Part shown: positions 34,356-43,321 of the stretch, piece by piece
Layout of the letters: each line of letters opens with the position of its first letter
How positions within the stretch are numbered: position 1 is the first letter of the stretch
Made by a program: the position numbers and the translations under genes
The notes under the pieces: generated by a model
Told to the model about the DNA's origin: nothing
Seen by the model: only the letters and a program-made list of their open reading frames with translations
Database searches by the model: none
Assembly (NCBI GenBank): GCA_041538025.1
Contig: JBGOEV010000009.1
Location: forward strand, 1-64,000
Reading direction: 5' to 3'
DNA: 64,000 nucleotides
Origin: Thermosaccharophagus gerlachensis
GTDB lineage: Bacteria > Armatimonadota > Fervidibacteria > Fervidibacterales > Thermosaccharophagaceae

Positions 34356-37298
34356 ATGAACATGTGGAAAGAATCGCATAAAAGTTCATCGGCTTTGCAC
34401 TTTTGTGTTCTGGCTTTATCACTACTCTTCATGCTTTTACTTCTTTCACCCGCGACTCGCACTGTTATCAATGAGCGAGATACATTTTTCCTCCCTTTGC
34501 TTTTTGTGGATGACTTTGAGAAGTATCCTGATGGCAGTGTCCCAAGCAACTGGGAGTTCATACGAGGTCAATGGTGGATCACTAAGGAAGAAACAAAAGT
34601 GCTTCAGCAAACACAGATGGATATGGAGTATGCTGCCTACGCTATCGCCACATGGCAGGATTACTCTATAACGAGCCGCTTCAAAGTCATAACCTCCAGT
34701 TCAACGTGGGGTGTTGGGATTGTTGCCTACTGGCGTAACAGAGATAACCATTATCGCTTCTACGTGGATGGTGTAAAGATGTGCGTTGTAAAAGTGGTTG
34801 ATGGAAAGGCTTTCATGCTTGCTCAAACTGAGTTTGCGGTTGAGCCTCGCAAGTGGTATCGTGTTAAGCTGAAGGTTGCTAACACTGAAGAGCGTGTTGA
34901 GATAAGAGGGAAAATATGGTTGCTCAACACAAGCGAACCGGCAAATTGGATGCTTTCAGCCTCGGATACTAATCCATCGTTCAAATCTGGGTTGGCTGGA
35001 TTTTGGACAGCATGCTGTGATGCTGCGTTTGGTGAACTCGTTGTTACAATAAACCCACCCCTCGGTGAGAAGCAGCCTCCTCAAATTCTATTCAGCGATG
35101 ATTTCCAGAACGAGCCGAAAGGGAAACCACCTTCGTCTTTCACCTTCTACGGTGGTAGCTGGATTATAGACAGGGATGAAGGGATGAATGTTTGCAGGCA
35201 AGTTGAGGATGAAACACCGTTATCGTTTGATGAGAATGCATTCGCCATAGTGCAATGGCGTGATTATACGGTCACAGCAAAGTTTTATCCTGAAAAGACG
35301 CGCCCTGTGTGGGGATGCGGAGTTATAGGGTATTACACAGTGGATGAAGTTGGGGAACACTTTTACAGGTTATGGCATGCAAGGGGTGTGATAATGCTTG
35401 ATAAGCGTGATGGGGAGCAGACATTTCACATTGGAAGCGCGCCAATGCGAGTTGAAGAGGGCAAATGGTGCACAATGCAAATGAGACTGCAAACGCATTC
35501 TGATGGTTTGCTAATACGAGTGAAGGCATGGAGCGACGAACAGGAACCGAAGGAATGGTTGCTTGAATACCTTGATAGAACGCCCCTCAAAGGTGGGCAG
35601 GCTGGGGTTCTCGTCTTCAGAGCAAAATGTGCAGTTGACGATTTCAAAGTGTTTTCAAACACTGGCATTGGAATGAGACGCAAAGTTGTGCTTCAGGTTG
35701 GCAAAGGCGGCTTTGATGGATATAAGGAAGCTTTGATAACGAACACAGCACCGAAGGAGGTTATGCCCACAGCACAAACGATCACTCTTTTGAAGAAAGA
35801 CAAAGCAGTGAGCAGAATATTGCTATGGTTTGACCTATCGTCACTACCATCTGTGAGCGTGGTCCGAAAGGCTATCCTTTCTCTCTACGCATTAAAGTGC
35901 GACAGCAATATAACCGTTGGTGTTTTTAGGGTGTTGAAGCAATGGGAGCAAGGAAAAGTTACATGGCTTTCACCAAACGGAGAGCAAAGTTGGAATACAC
36001 CGGGCGGTGATTTCCCGGGTGACGGGAACAACTCACCTCGACTGAGCTTTAAAACTGCATCAGTGCGTGGGGAAGAAGCGGAAGTAAAAATAACCAAGGC
36101 AGACATGTGGGTGAACTTTGATATAACTGAAGCTGTAAAAGCTATAGTTGAAGGTGGCGCTGAGAACAATGGCTTCTTGCTAACCATAGCATCAGGTAAA
36201 GGCTCTGTTGAATTCATTTCTGGAAGCTCAATTAATGTGAATGCACCGAAGCTGACAATTGAGTATGAGCTACCACAACCACACGAGCTGGTTCATACCC
36301 CAATTGAATACTGGGGAACTGTTGTCATGCGGAAAGGCTTGCTTCCTGGTCCACCACGAGGTTTCTTCCCAGATGGTGTTGTGGGTGAGTATTACGAAGA
36401 CGAGGATTTGGAGACATACAAAGTGGGTGACCCACCACCTGAGACGGCTTTCTCAAAGCTTGTCTTCACACGCAAAGACGAAACGATTGACTTCAGATGG
36501 GATATAGGTGCATCACCTCATCCGGATATGGGGAGCGAATTTTGGAGTGTAAGGTGGCAGGGCAGGATGTTCATCCCACACACCGATGAGTATGTCTTTC
36601 GTTTTGAAAACCTTGACGATGCTGCAAGGCTATACATTGATGGCAAACTTGTTTTGGATGCTTGGAAGATACAGATGCCTACGACATACTCCAGTCAACC
36701 AATAACTCTAACAGCTGGCTTCCACGATGTGCTCGTTGAGTATTATCAGGGTCCGGGTCCTGGCGCATCTATAAGGTTGACATTCAGCTCGCGTCGTATC
36801 CCAAAGCAACTTGTTGTTTTCCCTGAAGGAGTAAAAGGCGATTACTATGATGAGCCAGAACCACAAGGTTATAAAGTTGGTGAAGCACCACCTGGACCAT
36901 TCTTTCAGCGCTACATTTTCTCCCGTGTTGACCTTGTGATAGACCATGATTGGAACACACGCCCACACCCGGATATGAGTTCCCAATACTGGGGGGTGAG
37001 ATGGCAAGGGCAACTGCTCGTCCCAGAAGACGGTGAATACCAATTCTTCATTGAAGACTTGGATGATGCAGCACGCTTGTGGATTGATGGTGAGCTTGTG
37101 ATTGATGAATGGCGAATAGGACCTCAGCGCGTTGCAGTAAGTAAAGAGGTAGAGCTTAAAAAGGGCTTGCACGACTTCAAGCTCGAATTTTATCAAGGAC
37201 CACCTCCGATTGCATCTATAAAGGTGATGTGGAAGGGTCCTTCCTTTGAGAAGGAACTAATCCCACCAGTTAGCTATTTCGGGCAGGTAAAGGAGTGA
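34356..37298 (+). CDS. Large secreted protein: two lectin-like modules, DNRLRE-like region, two PA14 domains
   Basis: This is a protein of about 980 residues from ATG 34356 (GAGAGGTGAG upstream). Order: signal peptide with a Leu-rich core (about 16-32); two lectin-like modules as in the upstream gene (about 50-430); a DNRLRE/CBM96-like region (about 440-640) with AILSLYAL, VTWLSPNG..W and VNFDITEAV; then two PA14 domains (about 680-825 and 830-975). Both PA14 copies carry GEYYEDE or GDYYDEP, HPDM, (S/G)VRWQG, LDDAARL(Y/W)IDG and a YQGP. PA14 domains bind glycans. No catalytic domain is recognised, so a carbohydrate-binding or surface-layer role is possible. Confidence 0.85.
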   Translation: MNMWKESHKSSSALHFCVLALSLLFMLLLLSPATRTVINERDTFFLPLLFVDDFEKYPDGSVPSNWEFIRGQWWITKEETKVLQQTQMDMEYAAYAIATWQDYSITSRFKVITSSSTWGVGIVAYWRNRDNHYRFYVDGVKMCVVKVVDGKAFMLAQTEFAVEPRKWYRVKLKVANTEERVEIRGKIWLLNTSEPANWMLSASDTNPSFKSGLAGFWTACCDAAFGELVVTINPPLGEKQPPQILFSDDFQNEPKGKPPSSFTFYGGSWIIDRDEGMNVCRQVEDETPLSFDENAFAIVQWRDYTVTAKFYPEKTRPVWGCGVIGYYTVDEVGEHFYRLWHARGVIMLDKRDGEQTFHIGSAPMRVEEGKWCTMQMRLQTHSDGLLIRVKAWSDEQEPKEWLLEYLDRTPLKGGQAGVLVFRAKCAVDDFKVFSNTGIGMRRKVVLQVGKGGFDGYKEALITNTAPKEVMPTAQTITLLKKDKAVSRILLWFDLSSLPSVSVVRKAILSLYALKCDSNITVGVFRVLKQWEQGKVTWLSPNGEQSWNTPGGDFPGDGNNSPRLSFKTASVRGEEAEVKITKADMWVNFDITEAVKAIVEGGAENNGFLLTIASGKGSVEFISGSSINVNAPKLTIEYELPQPHELVHTPIEYWGTVVMRKGLLPGPPRGFFPDGVVGEYYEDEDLETYKVGDPPPETAFSKLVFTRKDETIDFRWDIGASPHPDMGSEFWSVRWQGRMFIPHTDEYVFRFENLDDAARLYIDGKLVLDAWKIQMPTTYSSQPITLTAGFHDVLVEYYQGPGPGASIRLTFSSRRIPKQLVVFPEGVKGDYYDEPEPQGYKVGEAPPGPFFQRYIFSRVDLVIDHDWNTRPHPDMSSQYWGVRWQGQLLVPEDGEYQFFIEDLDDAARLWIDGELVIDEWRIGPQRVAVSKEVELKKGLHDFKLEFYQGPPPIASIKVMWKGPSFEKELIPPVSYFGQVKE

Positions 37299-37348
37299 AG
37301 CGAGGTAGCTCCGTTATCCCTTCACTAAGGTAAGGAGGCATCGATTAA

Positions 37349-38971
37349 GTGAAGCGAAGGAATATCGTCCTCATTGGCTTCATGGGTAGCGGTAAAACTG
37401 AGGTGGGAAGAAAACTTGCTCAAGTGCTTGGGATGGAGTTCGTGGACACAGATGCTTTGATTGAGCAGCAAACTCAAATGAGTATAAGCGACATATTCCG
37501 CAAGCACGGAGAAAGTTATTTCAGAAAGCTGGAGATGAACATAGTTGATAAAGTGGCAAAAGAGGAAGGGTTGGTAATAAGCACAGGTGGCGGTGTGCCA
37601 ACATTTGAAGAGAACTTGAAAGCGCTTAGGTCAAATGGATTGCTATTTTATTTGCGGACATCCCCAATAGCTGTTTGGAAGCGTATCAAGGATGCCACTG
37701 ATAGACCGTTGCTTGATGTGAGCGATCGCTTCACACGCATTGTTGAGTTGCTTGAGAGCAGAGAACCATTTTATCGTCGCGCCGATATCATCGTGCATAC
37801 GGATAAGTTAACACCAGATGAAGTGGCATCGCAGATTGCTGCGTGGGTGGCTGCTATTCCACAAGGGGCACGCGCGGTGCCGGTATGCTTGGAAGAACGC
37901 ACTTATCACATCATCATCGGAAACGAGCTTTATGAGAGCATACCAAAGTTGCTCACGGCTGCAAACTTGAAGGAGCCGTTCGTTTTGCTTACAGATGAAA
38001 TCGTTTCATCATTGCATGCACGACTCTATGCGGAGGCTTTCAGAGCATATGACAAAGATCTGCATTTTATAACTGTCCCACCTGGCGAGATGACTAAATC
38101 GCTTGATTACGCGATTCACCTCTACGACAAGCTCGTTGAGCTTAATATGCCAAGAGATGGCACACTCATCGCTTTAGGTGGTGGCGTCGTGACAGATCTT
38201 GGAGGGTTTGTAGCAGCAACATACATGCGAGGGATTGCGCTTGTGAATGCACCCACAACTTTGCTTGGGCAAATTGACGCAGCAATAGGTGGCAAAGTAG
38301 GAGTTGACCATCGGAGGGCAAAAAACCTGATAGGATGTTTTTACCAACCAAAGCTTGTTATCGCTGACATATCAACGCTGAAAACGCTCCCAGAAAGAGC
38401 CTATAGAGAAGGTTTTGCGGAAGCTATCAAATACGGTGTTATCGGTGATGAGGAATTGTTTGATTTCCTTGAGCGCAGATCGGATGCTTTGCTTGCGAGG
38501 GATCAAGAGGCACTTATGCATGTCATAAGACGCTGTTGCGAGATAAAGGCTCGCATCGTTGAGCTTGACGAGGAAGAAAGAACCGATAAGAGGGCTTTGC
38601 TCAATTACGGACATACCTTCGGGCATGCTATTGAAGTCGTTACGGGGTATCAGCAAGTTTTGCATGGTGAGGCAGTTGCCATTGGAATGGTGGCTGCAGC
38701 GCATCTCTCGTGCATGCTTGGGATATGCTCAAATGACATGGTAGAGAGGCAAACCGAGGTTCTACGCAAATATAAGCTACCGACATCATTAGCAGAAATT
38801 GGCGTAACAGGGATTTCAGCACGGCAGCTTTACAATGCTATGGCGCTTGATAAGAAAAGAAGAGGTAAGACACTGCGTTTCATCCTGCCGAAAAGAATAG
38901 GGGAAGCGTTCGTAACGGATAAACCGATAGAGGAACAACTCCTTGTTGAGGTCATCAACACCATCATTTGA
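37349..38971 (+). CDS. aroKB: Bifunctional shikimate kinase / 3-dehydroquinate synthase fusion
   Basis: Residues 1-170 are shikimate kinase: P-loop GFMGSGKT, DTDALIE, the substrate Arg in SYFRKLE, STGGG, and the lid Arg in DATDRPLL. Residues about 180-540 are 3-dehydroquinate synthase: LIALGGGVVTDLGGFVAATYMRG (NAD site), TTLLGQIDAAIGGKVGVD, EAIKYGVI and the zinc His of NYGHTFGHAIE and HGEAVAIGM. The fused enzyme would catalyse step 2 and step 5 of the shikimate pathway. AroK-AroB adjacency is common in bacteria; a fusion is known in some thermophiles (for example Thermotoga). It starts at GTG, with AAGGAGG about 10 nt upstream. Confidence 0.96.
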   Translation: MKRRNIVLIGFMGSGKTEVGRKLAQVLGMEFVDTDALIEQQTQMSISDIFRKHGESYFRKLEMNIVDKVAKEEGLVISTGGGVPTFEENLKALRSNGLLFYLRTSPIAVWKRIKDATDRPLLDVSDRFTRIVELLESREPFYRRADIIVHTDKLTPDEVASQIAAWVAAIPQGARAVPVCLEERTYHIIIGNELYESIPKLLTAANLKEPFVLLTDEIVSSLHARLYAEAFRAYDKDLHFITVPPGEMTKSLDYAIHLYDKLVELNMPRDGTLIALGGGVVTDLGGFVAATYMRGIALVNAPTTLLGQIDAAIGGKVGVDHRRAKNLIGCFYQPKLVIADISTLKTLPERAYREGFAEAIKYGVIGDEELFDFLERRSDALLARDQEALMHVIRRCCEIKARIVELDEEERTDKRALLNYGHTFGHAIEVVTGYQQVLHGEAVAIGMVAAAHLSCMLGICSNDMVERQTEVLRKYKLPTSLAEIGVTGISARQLYNAMALDKKRRGKTLRFILPKRIGEAFVTDKPIEEQLLVEVINTII

Positions 38972-38991
38972 TAAGTTTGAAGGTGAGCAGT

Positions 38992-39678
38992 ATGCTTAAG
39001 AGCTTGCCAATAGTGCTTAACGCCGATTTCGTAAACGCTGTCATAATTGGTGGCGGCAATGTGGCGTTAAGGAAGGCACTGAAATTGCTTGAGAGGGGCG
39101 TTAAGGTGCGCATCGTTTGTAAGGAGCCGTGCGACAAGATAGAGGAGCTCGCTAACGAGGGGAAAGTTGAAGTAATCAAAAGCGAGTATCAAAGGGAACA
39201 CCTCGTTGGAGCAAACTTGGTTTTTGCATGCACTGATGATGCAGATACCAACGCAAGGATAGCAAAGGATGCACATGCTCTCGGAATACTCGTTAATGTG
39301 GCTGACAATCCAAACCTGTGCACATTCATCATGCCAGCAGTGCTTCAAAAGGGGTTGGTAACAATTAGCGTTGATACATCAGCTGCAAGCCCAGCACTTT
39401 CTGTCATACTGCGTGACAAGCTGAATGAACTCATAGGTGAAGAGTATGGATTACTCGCACAGCTCTTGTTTGAGATGCGAGACGAGATCAAGAAGCTCTT
39501 ACCCAAGCCTTCCTCAAGAGCTCCCGCTATAAGGGAAGCAATACGCAAAGGTTTGCTCAAGCTGTTGCGTAATGGCAATATTGACGAGGCTGCAAAATTG
39601 CTTCGCCAAGAAATCTCCACACAACCTCCAGCTGATGGAGATAGCGTAGCACATGATTTGGTGAGCCAAGATGAGTGA
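38992..39678 (+). CDS. Precorrin-2 dehydrogenase / sirohydrochlorin ferrochelatase-like (SirC/Met8-type)
   Basis: This protein of about 228 residues has the CysG N-terminal-domain pattern: PIVLNADFVNAVIIGGGNVALRKALKLLERG with the NAD loop, FACTDDADTNARIAKDA, VNVADNPNLCTFIMPAV, and ISVDTSAASPALSVILRDKL. It oxidises precorrin-2 to sirohydrochlorin; iron insertion depends on an Asp/His site that I could not fully confirm. ATG 38992 follows AAGGTGAGC. The gene ends within hemC (8-nt overlap). Its substrate is made by the CobA-HemD fusion at 55779, so siroheme or a related path is encoded in two places in this window. Confidence 0.9.
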   Translation: MLKSLPIVLNADFVNAVIIGGGNVALRKALKLLERGVKVRIVCKEPCDKIEELANEGKVEVIKSEYQREHLVGANLVFACTDDADTNARIAKDAHALGILVNVADNPNLCTFIMPAVLQKGLVTISVDTSAASPALSVILRDKLNELIGEEYGLLAQLLFEMRDEIKKLLPKPSSRAPAIREAIRKGLLKLLRNGNIDEAAKLLRQEISTQPPADGDSVAHDLVSQDE

Positions 39679-40612
39679 ACTCAGGGTAGGCACACGTGGT
39701 AGCAAGCTCGCATTGATTCAAACACAAAGCGTTATTGAAATGCTTCGCAACATTCACCCGCACCTAAGATTTAGCATCCATGTAATCCGAACGACTGGCG
39801 ATAGAGTAAGCGATCTGCCACTGCAGCACCTGAAGGGGAAGGGGTTCTTCGTCAAAGAAATAGAAAAAGCATTGCTGGATGGCGAGATTGATATAGCTGT
39901 GCATAGCATGAAGGACATGCCCACTTCCATAGTTGACGGATTAACAATTGCTGCTGTATGCATGCGCCTTGATCCAAGAGATGCACTTGTGCTGCGTGGC
40001 GAAAGAGAAGGGAACGATGTTCAAGTGGATGATTCATTAAACATCATTCCGAGTGGAGCCGTTATTGGCACCTCAAGCCTGCGTCGGAGAGCCCAGTTGC
40101 TTCACTTGCGACCAGATTTAGTGATGAAGCACCTACGAGGCAATGTGGATACAAGGTTGAGAAAGCTTGATGAAGGACAGGTTGATGCGATTGTCGTGGC
40201 AGCTGCAGCACTTGAAAGGCTAAACCTTAAGCATAGGATTACAGCGCTATTGCCAATTCATGTTTGCACTCCTGCAGCTGGACAGGGTGCTTTAGCAGTT
40301 GAAACTCGTTCCGATGACAGACGCATACTTGAGTTGGTTAAGCCCTTGGATGATAAAAGAGCAAGAGCTGAGGTTGAAGCTGAGAGGGCGCTTGTAGCAG
40401 CGCTCGGTGCTGGATGCCATGTCCCAGTCGGAGTTTGCGCAAGATGTATCAACGACGATGAGCTTGAGATAACAGCGGTTGTGGCAAGCTGTAATGGCAA
40501 AATCGTTTTCAGACGCACCATACGCGGGTCACGGCACATGGCGAAAGAGCTCGGCGAAAAGCTCGCTGAAGAGCTTATAGCAGATGGGGCTGCTCAAATC
40601 ATATCTGGGTGA
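39671..40612 (+). CDS. hemC: Hydroxymethylbilane synthase (porphobilinogen deaminase)
   Basis: HemC condenses four porphobilinogen units. The 313-residue protein has VGTRGSKLALIQTQSV, the Arg/Lys set in GKGFFVKEIEKALLDGEIDIAVHSMKDMP, GTSSLRRRAQL, LRGNVDTRL, AAGQGALAVE, and the dipyrromethane-cofactor cysteine Cys249 in GAGCHVPVG. It overlaps the upstream sirC-type gene by 8 nt, so the two are translationally coupled. Its product would be cyclised by the HemD half of the fusion at 55779. Confidence 0.97.
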   Translation: MSELRVGTRGSKLALIQTQSVIEMLRNIHPHLRFSIHVIRTTGDRVSDLPLQHLKGKGFFVKEIEKALLDGEIDIAVHSMKDMPTSIVDGLTIAAVCMRLDPRDALVLRGEREGNDVQVDDSLNIIPSGAVIGTSSLRRRAQLLHLRPDLVMKHLRGNVDTRLRKLDEGQVDAIVVAAAALERLNLKHRITALLPIHVCTPAAGQGALAVETRSDDRRILELVKPLDDKRARAEVEAERALVAALGAGCHVPVGVCARCINDDELEITAVVASCNGKIVFRRTIRGSRHMAKELGEKLAEELIADGAAQIISG

Positions 40613-40634
40613 GTTGAAACCAAGGTGACATAGC

Positions 40635-40647
40635 GAGGTAGAACCTC
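40635..40647 (+). promoter_or_regulatory. Hairpin covering the ribosome binding site of the next gene
   Basis: GAGGT (40635-40639) and ACCTC (40643-40647) can pair around a three-base loop (AGA), directly before ATG 40648. The GAGGT is the only Shine-Dalgarno-like motif for that gene, so the stem could lower its translation. A 5-bp stem is short and may be chance. Confidence 0.35.
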
Positions 40648-41007
40648 ATGAGCGAGAACAATGAAACGAGAAACAACATCAATATGGCGTTCAACCCATC
40701 TGATCCAGATGTTGAGCATGCGATTGCAACGCACAAGTTCAGCGACGCGCTTGTTGCACTCAGAGCTTATTGCATGCTCATGGCATTAAAAAGCGGTGTA
40801 TTTGAAGCGCTCGAAAAAACTCAAAAGCTTAAGCCACCAGCGTTGCATTCTTTGGAAGACTTTATTGAGCTATGTGAAGGCGAAGCTTGCGAGCGCTATT
40901 TGAGATACACTCACCCATATGCTGTATGGCATGTGAACGAAAAAAGATTGAGGCGGTTAAAGAATGTAGCCATTGTTGATCTACTAAGACTCATCAAGCT
41001 GCTGTGA
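40648..41007 (+). CDS. Small hypothetical protein
   Basis: This 119-residue, mostly helical, charged protein is not one I recognise. The middle (about 30-55) reads as an amphipathic helix (FSDALVALRAYCMLMALKSGVFEAL) and the C-terminus ends in a Leu-rich helix (VAIVDLLRLIKLL). It has no signal peptide. It sits 35 nt after hemC and 13 nt before the helicase gene, so it is probably a co-transcribed soluble protein. Confidence 0.6.
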   Translation: MSENNETRNNINMAFNPSDPDVEHAIATHKFSDALVALRAYCMLMALKSGVFEALEKTQKLKPPALHSLEDFIELCEGEACERYLRYTHPYAVWHVNEKRLRRLKNVAIVDLLRLIKLL

Positions 41008-41020
41008 GCGGTGATGGCGG

Positions 41021-43048
41021 GTGGGTTGGCTTGCGGAACTTTCGCTTTTAACGCTTGCTGAAGATGGAGTAATAGCAAAGCGTCTCAACGGATATGAACT
41101 TCGTGAAGGACAGCTACAAATGTGCGAGTCTGTTGCGAGGGCGATTGAAACGGGAGAGCACTTGCTTGTTGAAGCTGGGACTGGTGTTGGTAAAACATTT
41201 GCCTACCTTGTTCCAGCTGCTCTGTGGGCAAGCCATGAAGGTAAGCGAGTTATAATCTCAACATACACAAAGACGCTTCAACAACAGCTCACAGATAAGG
41301 ACTTGCCGTTCATTCACGAAGCATTGGGTGGCTCTTTCAGATATGCTGTTGCCTATGGGTCACAAAATTACATTTGTGTGCGCAGGTTGAGGCAAGCAAT
41401 ACAGCATAACTTGTTCACTTCAATTGAGGAGATAGCCCAGCTTGAAGCTATTTCTGAGTGGGCTAAAACAACGAGAACAGGTCTTCGCATGGAGCTTTAT
41501 TTTGAGCCAAGCCAATTCGTCTGGAACGCCGTTTCAAGAGACCCAGACCTATGTGCAGGTTCCAGATGCCTCTTTTATCGTCAATGCCCATATCAACTCT
41601 CGCGTAGAAGCTTATACGAGGCTCATATCATCGTTGTTAATCACCATCTTTTCTTTTCCAACATCACGGCTGATGGGAATGTGCTTCCAGTCTATGATGC
41701 TGTGGTGTTTGATGAAGCGCACAACTTAGAAGAGGTAGCATGCGAGCATTTCGCTGAGGAGGTTTCAAACACTTCTCTTGAAATGCTATTAAGCCATCTG
41801 TTAGGAAGGCGCTCCGAAAGGGGGCTGTTGCTCAGATACGAAGGGCGTTTTGCCGAACTGTTTGAGCAAGCGCGAAAGATAATTGAAGATGTGCGTGAGT
41901 GTAGCGAGATATTTTTCAACGCAGTTGCTGAACGCATAGGCGAGGCACAGGCGATTCGCATACGGGAAAAGGGATTCATCGAAAACACATTGAGTGGACC
42001 ATTGAGCAAACTCGCTTCAGTCATTCGCAAGCTGGCAGAAAGCTTGGATGACTACACCGATGCAGCGGAACTTTATGTCACCTGCGAAAGGTTGGCGAAG
42101 GTGAGTTCGCTTATAACTCACATCCTTGAGATGTCTTTTGAAGGATATGTCTATTGGGCTGAAGTTGAGCAGTTGCGTCGGGAGAAGAAAATCTCGCTAT
42201 GCATGGCTCCAATTGAGCTTGCCGACTTGCTCAAGGAAAATGTCTTTATTGAGGGTATGCCGATAATATTGACTTCGGCTACTTTAGCCACATCCAACTC
42301 CTTCAGTTATATTCGTGAGCGTCTCGGCATAGAGCGAGCAAGAGAGCTGATTGTGAAATCGCCATTTGAGTTTGAAGAGCAAGTCTTGCTTTACATAGCG
42401 GATGATTTGCCAGATCCATCGGTTGATATGAAGGCGTTCAATATAAAGGCTGCCGAGCGCATATTAGATTTACTGCAGATAACGAAAGGTGCAACATTTG
42501 TCCTTTTCACGAATTACCCAGCGTTGCGCTATGTGAGCCAGCGCATAAGAGAAGCAATGCCAAACATGAATGTGTTTGTGCAAGGTGAGATGCCACGCGG
42601 GCTCATGCTTGAAAAGTTTCGCAATACAGAAAATGCTGTATTGCTTGGCACGAACACATTCTGGCAAGGTGTAGATGTGCCAGGCGAAGCTTTGATTGCG
42701 GTCATCATTGTTAAGCTTCCATTCGCTGTCCCAGACGATCCTATAACAGAGGCGCGAGTTGAAAGGCTCAAAGAGGGAGGTAAAGACCCTTTCTATAGCT
42801 ATCAACTACCACAAGCTATAATTTGGCTCAGACAAGGCTTTGGCAGGCTTGTTAGGCGAACCGATGACTATGGTGTCGTGGCTATACTTGATCCGAGGGT
42901 CTTGAAAAGGGGTTATGGGAAGCAGTTCATTAACTCATTGCCACGCTGTAGGATAAGCACGTCACTTGATGATGTGCGCTCCTTCTTGATGTGGAAGGCT
43001 CTTGAGAGGGCATCATTTAAGGTGAAGGATAGCTTCTGCTCGGAGTAG
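41021..43048 (+). CDS. DinG/XPD-family ATP-dependent DNA helicase with Fe-S cysteines
   Basis: This is a 675-residue superfamily 2 helicase. Motifs are the LREGQLQM Q-motif-like start, Walker A VEAGTGVGKTFAYL (49-62), four cysteines at 119, 178, 183 and 189 in the position of the XPD/DinG iron-sulfur cluster, the DEAH box at 231-234, the late ATSTS-region equivalent ILTSATLA, and motif VI QGFGRLVRR. It unwinds DNA 5'-3' in repair or recombination in known relatives. It starts at GTG after a GGTGATGG stretch. There is no exonuclease domain at the N-terminus, unlike the Gram-positive DinG form. Confidence 0.93.
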   Translation: MGWLAELSLLTLAEDGVIAKRLNGYELREGQLQMCESVARAIETGEHLLVEAGTGVGKTFAYLVPAALWASHEGKRVIISTYTKTLQQQLTDKDLPFIHEALGGSFRYAVAYGSQNYICVRRLRQAIQHNLFTSIEEIAQLEAISEWAKTTRTGLRMELYFEPSQFVWNAVSRDPDLCAGSRCLFYRQCPYQLSRRSLYEAHIIVVNHHLFFSNITADGNVLPVYDAVVFDEAHNLEEVACEHFAEEVSNTSLEMLLSHLLGRRSERGLLLRYEGRFAELFEQARKIIEDVRECSEIFFNAVAERIGEAQAIRIREKGFIENTLSGPLSKLASVIRKLAESLDDYTDAAELYVTCERLAKVSSLITHILEMSFEGYVYWAEVEQLRREKKISLCMAPIELADLLKENVFIEGMPIILTSATLATSNSFSYIRERLGIERARELIVKSPFEFEEQVLLYIADDLPDPSVDMKAFNIKAAERILDLLQITKGATFVLFTNYPALRYVSQRIREAMPNMNVFVQGEMPRGLMLEKFRNTENAVLLGTNTFWQGVDVPGEALIAVIIVKLPFAVPDDPITEARVERLKEGGKDPFYSYQLPQAIIWLRQGFGRLVRRTDDYGVVAILDPRVLKRGYGKQFINSLPRCRISTSLDDVRSFLMWKALERASFKVKDSFCSE

Positions 43049-43231
43049 GCATACTGATTTTGGTGCTCTACCGAAAGCGCTCTAAAAGTCCAAATAGCTT
43101 TTCTGTGCTGTTGGCTTTAGGACATAGTTGACGGCGAAATTTCTGAGAGCTGATTTGATTGGCGAAAGTTTTTGAAGCTTCATTCTCACAAACGCCGAAC
43201 AGGTTTGACGCTCACGAAAAATTGTCACCAA

Positions 43232-43251
43232 CCACTGGCTGAAGCCAGTGG
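43232..43251. repeat. Perfect 8-bp inverted repeat (hairpin), IS200/IS605-end-like
   Basis: CCACTGGC and GCCAGTGG flank a TGAA tetraloop. There is no T-run after it, so it is a poor terminator. This stem-loop resembles the subterminal hairpins at ends of IS200/IS605 and TnpB elements, but no transposase or tnpB is present. It lies in the 273-nt gap between the helicase gene and ftsY, where no other gene is supported. Confidence 0.5.
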
Positions 43252-43321
43252 CATGATTAGCCTGAGGGCATACTTTATTCAACCCTGCATTAACCCTCCA
43301 ACCTGTGAGGTGAATCTAAAA

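Noticed and set aside
43082..43282. 66-residue minus-strand frame across the hairpin upstream of ftsY
   Set aside because: No ribosome binding site and no match to transposase or TnpB motifs; more likely non-coding.
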